Below, piece after piece: positions 1-10,200 of a stretch of DNA of 64,000 nt. The position numbers and the translations under genes were made by a program. Position 1 is the first letter of the stretch, and every line of letters starts with the position of its first letter. The notes beneath the pieces were generated by a model. That model made no database searches. It was given only the letters and a program-made list of their open reading frames with translations, and was not told where the DNA came from. The stretch is from contig NC_080574.1 in assembly GCF_029962835.1 (NCBI RefSeq), forward strand, positions 26,262,001-26,326,000, written 5' to 3'. This stretch comes from Magnolia sinica. Lineage: Eukaryota; Streptophyta; Magnoliopsida; Magnoliales; Magnoliaceae.

Positions 1-1199
1 CGTTAGCTATGCTCTCAACCACCAATCACAGAATTTTATCATGCAATCAAACTTAAAAGAAAGACAAATAACAAAGTAAATGACCTTGAAGATGCAATAC
101 GCACTAAAATAGGTTCCATATACAACCCTATGGCCCTTACAGGCTGGGTTTGCTATCCCACAAATGGGTATGGCCCTGCCCACCTACATGTCAGTGCATG
201 TGCCAATATGGAAAACACGAACAGGACCTGAGCAGTCCATCAGGTGGCCACACCATGTGCACATTATGGCCCAAAAATAAGCCCAGTCAACTCATCAGGT
301 GGGCCATAGTTTGTGAAGCAACTACATATAAAATAAGTTTTTATCTAGCTGCTAATTTGCTTAAAAAATTCCCACCTGATGAGTAAACTTGAGGGATTTC
401 TGAGCTAGGTAATCTACAGGATGTGGCCCACCTGATGGAATGCTTGGATATTGAATATGTGTGCCACATTAGCATGTGCGCTGGCATGTAGATAAACAGG
501 TATGTATACAACTATGGAGTAATACTTACAATTGGACTTGTGGGCCCCCATGGTGCAATCAGTTGATATCTAGGCCCCTAACTGGGTTCCCAATCTTCTT
601 CCAGGACCCTTAATCTGGTACAGATCTTCACAAGGAATTTCTTGGATGGGACTAAGCTTCACTCTACCAGCAATGGGGCCGTGTATAGATGATCGGATGG
701 CCTGGGTGCATATGCACATGTATTCCATTGAACGACACTTGCAAAAGTCCCATGCAAACATATGCACAAATATGTGAAATATATGCATGAATATGTGCAT
801 ATACACATACATAACAAGTGTACTTCTATGAAGGCATGCAATGTGCATATAGACAGACATATAAATGCGTACATTAACGTACATTGATTCAGTCAGGCTA
901 GATCAATACAAAGAATGACCTGTGTAATTGCCCATACTTGTTTCTGCCCAGTTTCAGCAGATACAAATCAACTCAAGGCCAACATGATCAACTAAGATTT
1001 GCAGCATGAGATTTTAACTTATCATCCAAGGTAGTTACATCAGTTTGGAGAAATTGCAAAAACTAACAAATCAAGCGCATTTGAAGCAACTGCAGTTCAA
1101 CATGAACTAGGAAGTATGCCATAACTGAATAAACAAAAACCCAATGAGGGAAACAACAAAAACATACTAGGGAGAAACAAAAGAAGAATAGAAACCCAC
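1..1199. other. Intron of the dehydrogenase gene, no exon seen
   Basis: I found no further exon on the minus strand. The stretch holds phrases such as ATCAGGTGGGCC near 236 and 295 and TGCATATGTG-like runs around 700-860, which look like decayed repeats. Nothing else is supported. Confidence 0.4.
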
Positions 1200-1271
1200 A
1201 GTTTTTCCAAATAGAGTTTCACCAAGCGGCTCTCCTAACCTTTTCTGTTTTACAGCAGCTTCCATCTCCTT
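1200..1271 (-). CDS. 2-hydroxyacid dehydrogenase, fourth coding exon (last in window)
   Basis: The acceptor CTGCAG precedes 1271; the donor is AAACT/GTGGGT at 1200. The 24 codons include [15 protein letters not shown], the stretch that in the family leads straight into the Rossmann glycine-rich segment. That segment would be the next exon, which I did not find between 1 and 1199. Confidence 0.72.
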
Positions 1272-4200
1272 CTGCAGATATAATTTTTATCAGAAGTTCT
1301 TTTCATTAGAATGACATAGCAGAAATCAATTATAGACACTTATGTTTACCATTTCCATGACATTCATACAGTGACTAGTAGTCCAATCACAACACAGATC
1401 AGACCAAAAAAAGGTATGAGCTTACAGCTACAGCTGGGTTGGGTCAAATAGACAAACTTTCAGGACTGGCATGCTTTTGACCATTTAGAGCTAAGCCTAG
1501 AGGATCACAGGCTAGACCAGGTCCAGACCTGAATTTTTAAGGGTGCTACGCAATAATTAGGCTGGTCCCAGCCCTATGTCCGCCTCAAGCTGACCCAGCT
1601 AGACCCAACTTATTAGACACCGTCTAATCTGAGAGTTCAGCTGGCAGGTCGGGCTGGGCTTGGGTCCCTGTCCTAAGCTCACAGCCTCGGACCAGACAAA
1701 GCTTGGGCGTTCCCATTACCCAGTTACTTGTCTTGATGTTCATGACGAATCAACTCCTCAAATCTTCTAGTTCTTGAGTTTCAATTTTATCCTCAACCTT
1801 TGGTTGCCTGAACCAAAAGCTTCCCAAATGCTTAATGAGGATTGCAACCATGTCACAAGCCCTCGAGAGAATACGCATTCACTTGTACCTAAGTGGCTGG
1901 AGTCGATGACAAAACTAAGCTCTGTCTCAACTATTGGGTTAAGAAACCTACTTGCTTTTTGAGAAGGCCCAACATCAAGTATATGGCCATTTCTGCACAT
2001 GATACTGAATTTCCAGTCATGTCACTAGGAATTCTTGCAACTTTAATTCCATGCTGTGTGGCAGCAGCAACATCAACACCTACAAACAAGAAATGGCACA
2101 ATCATGCATAGGTCTTGAGCTCTGGAACAGTTGGTGAGAGAGTTGCAAAAATGTGGATAAGAAGCCTGTTAGTCCCACTGTTAACCTACAGAATGAGGCC
2201 GACCCAAGAATCTTGAAAAAACCCATAAACTGCAAAAATCATCCTAACAGTTATAGCAAATTAATAGATAATAAAAAGTGACCTTCCAGTCCAACACCAT
2301 ACTGCATGATAAGCTTCATTTGATTCGCGCGAGCAATTACTTTGGAATCAAGACGCCGATTTTTTACTACACAAACATGGTATTTCCCAATAACATCAGG
2401 TACATCATCAAGGGGCACATCATCGACCTGTGAGAATTTAAGAACATTTGCACAGATCATATTACTGTCAGGACCCACCTTGCACCTAAAACACACAGCA
2501 TAAAATAAATAATGGCTGAAGTTTTTAATTATTGAAGAAGAGAATTATCTAAGACAGGGACAGAAATAAATGTAAGGTATAACAGCACAATGCCAGACCA
2601 TGGAGCCCTGTCCATATTGATTGGATCAAAGTCAAATATCAAATGTACTTCAGCGTTTGGCTGAATGAGAGTCTTTGTTTGATGTATTGATACGCTTGCG
2701 CAGCGTCAAAAACAAGTTATCCTATGGTTGGCATTCTTATCTCATGCAAATATCCCCAACCGACCAGAGCCCATTACCTCTTTGGAGTCAAAGGTCTCAG
2801 AAATTGGTACTTGGGATTAACAGCATAGTACACGGCTGCAGGATGAGAACAAGTGACTACTACATGCTGGGAAGTTTCAGCTGATGCCCGGAGAGGCGCA
2901 GGGTTTGAGGGCATCTTTATGTCTACACTTGCACCATAAAATGGTATTAGATTGCGTGTGCATGATTTCCAATGTCCATAAAGTGGTGTGAGATTGTGCT
3001 TGTACGAGTTCCCATGCCCCAGGACCATTTCGTGCATGTGTCACACATGTTTTGGGACATCCATAATTGGTCTCATTTTGAATAGATTATTTTATTACAG
3101 ATCCAGGGCAAAAAGAATACAGAAAAGAAACCAAGGCTACCAATAAAGCATCGATTTAGGTTTCCATTTTCCAATCACAAAGCCATGTCTAAAAGCATCC
3201 ACTTTTTGCAAGTGTTTGTATCATCCCAAATCCCCGTATGTATCTGAAATTTCAAATGGTTCCTCTAGTTCCCCATATAGGCCATCAAGAAATAAGTTTT
3301 TGGATTTTGATTCATTGAATAAGGTTTGATTCAGTTTTTCAAATAGCGCCTGTAGCGTGGCCGTAGCGCTACGTAGCGTCCCAAATAGCGTAAATCCCCT
3401 GTAGCGTACACTACAGGGGTCGTAGCGTACGCTACAACTACGTAGCGCATAGCATCCATAGCATAAGCTACAATGTATTTTTTTACTATTTTAGTTTTTT
3501 ATTATTTTTTCATGTTTTCTTTGTTTCTAATGTTGAGGAATGTGCCACTTGTATTGTACTTGATACTTTTAACCTATAGGATTTTTATTTCTTTTCATAA
3601 TTGTGACTTGTGATTTCAATTAGACATTATTAATTAAAGTGGTTTGCTTAGAAAGTTGTTGATGTGATAATTATTTGATTTGGCTTATATATGTGGATTG
3701 GCTTTTGATAAATGATAACTAATAACTTTTTTGAACATGCTTATAATTGATAAAATGAATCATCTTTTAGGCATTTTTATATTTTTTTCTTTTTTCTTTT
3801 CACTATTTATTATATTTGTCTTATTTTTAAATTAAAAAATAGAAGTATCACGTAGCTTATGCTACACGCTATAGAGGGTTGAGCGCTACGCATCACGCTA
3901 CCACTATTTAAAACACTAGTTTGATTATATTTTATTTTTCTTTCGTTGACATGTTAAGGGAATTAGCTTTGATGAGTAGTGGACTAGAAAGGCATAAATG
4001 AATACGCAAAGGCCTTGTCTAATGCGCAATCACTTGAATCCATGGTTCCAGTCTGACCTGAAAAGGCTGCTTCTAGCCCCTTTTGTGGTGAAGAATAAGG
4101 CCCCTAATGCCCTGCTTTGCCAGATTCAAAAGAGAACGTCCATTCCATTAAAGATCAGCTTTCGGGCTCCAAGTAGAGGTTGCTTCTACCTATCGAAAAT

Positions 4201-7200
4201 TCTAATGCGATTCTGCCATGGCCCATCGTCTTCAACTTCTACACAGGCCACCTATTTCAACAATTCTTAAACAAAAACCCATGAGATTATATGCCTTTTA
4301 ACCATCTCCCTTAAATTAGCATTTTTTAGCTCTCGTAATGAAGTCCGTCTTATGCCAAAAAGACATTTGTCCCCACAATATTTATACTCGACAAATGGCC
4401 ACAAACTTGGAAATCAAATTGGGAACACCCAGTCAATGCCAAACAGGCCAATTGATGTAGAGCGGGTCGCGGACAATTACATGGCCAAGATGGATCAGAA
4501 AAGGCCCGGTCGACGACAGAAGTGATCCAGACCATCGAACCTTAAATCGGGCGTATCTTGCAATCCGGAATGAGTTATCTGACGTAAAATATATGATTTT
4601 GGGGTAGAACGAGCTACTGAAGCCAACCAACCCGCTACGTCGGGTTGCGCAGCCCGGAATTGCGAAAAACCCCTGGATTGACGGTCGTTTCCCTGTTTTA
4701 ATTTCGTTTTTACTATAAATAGTAAGTTTTAGTTTGATTATAACTCTTCATCCGTCGAGCTTTAGGAGTTGCGCCCAACGTGAAAAGAGCTTAGAATAAT
4801 TAGGAGAACGGTTTGGTGAAGCCAAATAGGACACTTACTATTTTTGGCCGAAAACCTTGCGCACTAGTAGACATCACGACCGTCTATAAATAGTAAGTTT
4901 ACTATTTATAGTAAGTCGCGGATTCTACGAGTTTGAGTTGTAGTTTGACTCTAATTTCTTTCCCATTGCTTGGTAGCCCTATTTAAAGGGTTGTAAACTC
5001 GTTTTTATTCATCAATTAATCAATTTCGAATTTATTAGAATTTATTTCTATTTTCTGTTTTCTTTCCTCGTGGATTCGAGAAGTCTCTGTGAGGAGTCCA
5101 GAGAAGCTCCGTGGATTCGGAGTAGTTATCCTCATCACGTTCATCCCTGCGTCAAATGGTATCAGAGCGAGGATTCCCCTATGTCCGATGGCAAATAACG
5201 AAGGTATGAATCAAAATCTTGTGGACGATGATTCAAGGATTCGTTATCTTTCGGAAAGAATGGAAGCTTTCCACCGGGAGAGTCAGTTGACCATACAAGA
5301 GCTGCAGGCAACTCTCGACCGTCTTGCGGATGCGCTACTTCCGCCCCGAGCCCTAGGCGATGCTCCATCACCCATGGTTGTTGTACGACACAACCCCGAT
5401 TTTCGTAGAGCACTACCGGTGGCAAACCATAGGGCTACACCAGATGATTCAAGTTCTAGCGACGAAGACCTTAATGAGGGTTTTGCTCGACGACCAATCC
5501 ATGGAGGTGATCATCTGGATCGTGCTGAAAGAGATTATCGAGGTAAGGCTGAACTTCCTAGTTTTAACGGTTTATTACGTATAGAAGATTTTCTCGATTG
5601 GCTAGGCGAAGTAGAGAGATATTTTGATTACATGGACGTGTCAGATCATAAAAGGGTAAAATTAGTAGCGTTTAAATTAAAATCTGGTGCTTCTACATGG
5701 TGGGAACAATTACAATTCTCACGAGCCCGCCAGAACAAGGCACCCATCTCATCATGGCCACGGATGAGACGTCTTCTTCGATCACGATTCTCCCCAGTGA
5801 TTATGAGCAGATATTATTCCAGCAATATCAAAATTGCAGACAAAGAAATCGAACTGTCACAGATTACACTGAAGAATTTCAACGGTTGGCTACACGAAAC
5901 GATCTGTCAGAATCTGAGTCACAGAAGGTGGCACGATTTATAGGTGGGTTGCGACCGATAATTCAGGATCGAGTTCAGATGTACCCAGTCGGGACTATGG
6001 ATGAAGCAGTTCAATTGGCAGGTAGGGCAGAAACACAACTTGCAAGAGCTCCTGCTCGTCCATATCCTTCAAATCGACCCCCATGACGGGTCCCACGAAG
6101 GATCCAGTGCTGCCACGAGAAAAAGAGGACTTCCTCAACCTCCTGCCACCACAAACCGTGATACGGGAGCGGCTCATCCAAACCTCAACGTGCGGCACCC
6201 ACAATAAGCAAGTCCGAGTAGGATTCCAAATCCTTATACTCAGCCAAGGTCGAACAATTGTTACCGCTGTGGCCAACCAGGCCACTTATCAAACACTTGT
6301 CCTCAACGTCCCGCAGCGCACTTGACTATAAACGAAGGGGCACTGAAGATGAGGCCGCAGAAGAAGACCATCGCTTTGATGAACATGAACAAACCACTGA
6401 AGAAATAGTAGGTGGCGATGAAGTGACGGGCGAAGATCGTGGCGAATTTCTAAGTGTGAGGCGATTACTGTATGCCCCACGAAAGGAATTACATCAACAG
6501 CAACATAATATATTTCGTACTCGGTGCACCATCAACGAAAAGGTCTGTGATGTGATCATAGACAGTGGTAGTAGCGAAAATATCGTCTCGAGAGTAATGG
6601 TGGACAAGTTGCAGCTACCAACGATGAAACATCCTTCCCCATACTCTATTGGCTGGATAAAAAAGGTGAATGAGACCAAGGTAACTGAACAATGCACTAT
6701 CTCGTTTTCAATTGGCAAAAATTATAAGGATCAAATACTTTGTGACGTGGTCGATATGGAAGCTTGTCATATGTTACTCGGTCGACCCTGGCAGTCGGAC
6801 CGTGATGCGACCCATCGGGGATGAGAAAATGTCTACGTATTCGTCAAGGATAGTCGAAAAATAATCCTTACCCCTATGGCACCAGAGAACCACCCTGAAG
6901 CCTCTAAAGTGGAGGGGAGTTCCCTCTTGACCATTCGGAATTTCATGGAGGAATCCAAGGAAACTGACGAGGTATACACCGTAGTAGTAAAGGGCGAGGA
7001 AGAGGAACCCTCAAACATCCCTCCAAATTTAAGACTGTTGCTAAACGAATTCAAAGAAGTCTGGCCTGAGGATTTACCTGATGGATTGCCCCCCATGAGG
7101 GACATCCAACATCACATAGACCTCGTCCCTGGGGCTAGCCTGCCCAATCGCCCTCATTATCGGATGAGTCCGAAGGAGTGTGAGATACTTCAGGGGCAAG

Positions 7201-10200
7201 TGGAGGAACTGATCCGTACGGTTCTCTTGAGAGAGAGCATGAGCCCATGTGCCGTACCAGCATTATTAACGCTAAAAAAATATAGAAACTGGCGCATGTG
7301 TGTCGACAGCCGAGCAATCAACAAAATTACCATCAAATATTGGTTTCCAATACCACGGTTGGACGACATGCTCGATATGTTAGAAAGGGCCAAGGTGTTC
7401 TCTAAATTAGATCTAAGAAGCGGGTATCATCAGATTCATATTCGACCCGGTGATGAGTGGAAAACGGCATTCAAGACCAAGGAAGGGTTATATGAGTAGC
7501 TGGTCATGCCCTTCGGCCTATCGAACGCACCAAGTACTTTTATGCATTTAATGAATCAAGTTCTAAAACCGTTCACTAGCCGATTTGTGGTAGTATATTT
7601 TGATGACATATTGATATATAGTCAGGATGAGGCGGAGCACAGGAAACATCTCAGGCAGGTGCTACAGGTCCTACAACTTAACAAGTTGTACCTCAACTTG
7701 AAGAAGTGTAGTTTTTTAACTGACAGCATATTGTTTCTAGGATTTATTGTAACGTCCACAGGCATTCGCGTGGACGATGAAAAGGTGCGAGCTATTAGAG
7801 AATGGCCGATCCCGACAAACATTCATGAGGTGAGGAGTTTTCACGGGTTGGCGACTTTCTATCGTCGATTTGTGCGAGATTTTAGCACCATAGTCGCACC
7901 TATAACAAATTGCATGAAAAAAGGACCGTTCCAGTGGACCGATAAAGCTGATAAGAGCTTTCATGAGATCAAGCATCGTTTGTCTACAACACCGGTCTTG
8001 GTGCTTCCTAATTTCGACAAATTGTTTGAGGTTGAGTGTGACGCTTCATACGTCGGAATTGGAGGAGTATTATCACAGGAAGGCAGGCCGGTAGCCTTCT
8101 ACAGCGAGAAGCTCAGCGAAGCCCGAAAGAAGTGGTCGACTTATGAGCTTGAGTTGTACGCAGTTGTTCAGGCGCTGCGACATTGGCGGCATTATCTGAT
8201 TCAAAGAGAGTTTGTTTTGTACACTGACCATCAAGCATTAAAGTTTATTAATAGTCAGACTAACGTGAATCGTGTGCATGCTAGATGGGTTGCGTTTTTA
8301 TAGGAATTCACGTTCGTTCTGAAGCACAAGTCAGGGCAGCAGAACAAGGTGGCTGATGCACTTAGCCGTCGTACATCACTACTAGTTACAATGAGCAACG
8401 AGGTAGTCGGCTTCGACTGTCTCAAGGAGCTGTATGCCGAGGATGAGGACTTCAAAGATTCTTGGATGAAGTGTCAAGAAGGTCACCCCAGTGAACTTCA
8501 TATACAGGACGATTTTCTCTTCAAAGGAAATCGATTGTGCATCCCCCAAAGTTCTCTGAGGGAGCAGATGATTCAGGAGCTACATGGAAGTGGCCTTGGT
8601 GGCACCTGGGGCGAAACAAGACGCGAGCTTTTGTGGAAGAGCGGTATTACTGGCCGCAGTTAGTACGTGATGTGGGAAAAGCCGTACAACGTTGTCATGT
8701 TTGTCAGACCTCCAAGGGGCAATCTCAGAATACGGGCCTCTACACCCCGTTACCTGTGTCTAACAGTCCTTGGGAGGATTTATCAATGGACTTCGTGCTT
8801 GGTCTCCCACGAACACAACGCGGCATAGATTCGGTGTTCGTGGTGGTAGATCGTTTCTCAAAGATGGCGCACTTTATCCCATACAAGAAGACCCTCGATG
8901 CAACACACGTGGCGAATTTATTTTTCAGGGAGGTCGTTCGGCTACACGGGGTCCCCAAGACCATTACTTCCGATCGAGACACGAAGTTCATTAGCCACTT
9001 TTGGCGAACTTTATGGAATCGATTCGATACACGATTTCAATTCAGCAGTGCTTACCACCCACAGACTGATGGGCAGACCGAAGTTGTGAATCGCACATTG
9101 GGAAACCTCCTTCGCTGTATTTCAGGAGAAAAACCAAAGAAGTGGGATTTGTCCTTGTCCCAAGCAGAGTTTGCATTCAACAACATAGTGAACCGCTCGA
9201 CAGAGAGATCACCGTTCCAGATTATCTATGGACGAGTGCCTCGCCACACACTTAACTTGGTCCCTCTACCCAAGCACTCGGGCACGAGCATTGCAGCAGA
9301 ACATATGGCAGACAAGATCATGGGCATCCATGCAGAAGTGCAGACCAAGCTACATGCCTCGAACGAGAAGTACAAGGAACAAGCGGACAAGCATCGGCGA
9401 CAAAAAGTGTTCGAGGTGGGCGACCGCGTTATGGTCCATCTGCGCAAAGAGAGATTTCCGACCGGGACGTACAACAAGTTGAAAAATAAGAAGATTGGAC
9501 CCGTCCCAATCATCCGAAAGATTAATGATAACACTTATATTGTTGATCTTCCAAATGACATGGCAATCTCACAGACTTTCAATGTCGCGGACCTGACCGA
9601 GTATTATGAACCAGAGCATGACGAGAACTCGAGGACGAGTTCTTTTGAAGTGGAGGAGACTGATGTAGAGCGGGTCGCGGACAATTACATGGCCAAGATG
9701 GATCAGAAAAGGCCCGGTCGACGACAGAAGTGATCCAGACCATCGAACCTTAAATCGGGCGTATCTTGCAATCCGGAATGAGTTATCTAGCATAAAATAT
9801 ATGATTTTGGGGTAGAACGAGCTACTGAAGCCAACCAACCCGCTACGCCGGGTTGCGCAGCCCGGAATTTCGAAAAACCCCTGGATTGACGGTCATTTCC
9901 CTGTTTTAATTTCGTTTTTACTATAAATAGTAAGTTTTAGTTTGATTATAACTCTTCATCCGTCGAGCTTTAGGAGTTGCGCCCAACGTGAAAAGAGCTT
10001 AGAATAATTAGGAGAACGGTTTGGTGAAGCCAAATAGGACACTTACTATTTTTGGCCGAAAACCTTGCGCACTAGTAGACATCACGACCGTCTATAAATA
10101 GTAAGTTTACTATTTATAGTAAGTCGCGGATTCTACGAGTTTGAGTTGTAGTTTGACTCTAATTTCTTTCCCATTGCTTGGTAGCCCTATTTAAAGGGTT

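Noticed and set aside
570..884. Overlapping Cys/Met-rich frames on the minus strand.
   Set aside because: They come from TGCATATGTG-like low-complexity DNA in an intron; no family resemblance.
4433..4630. Minus-strand frames repeated in both gypsy LTRs.
   Set aside because: Antisense shadows of the LTR segment that codes for the pol C-terminus on the plus strand.
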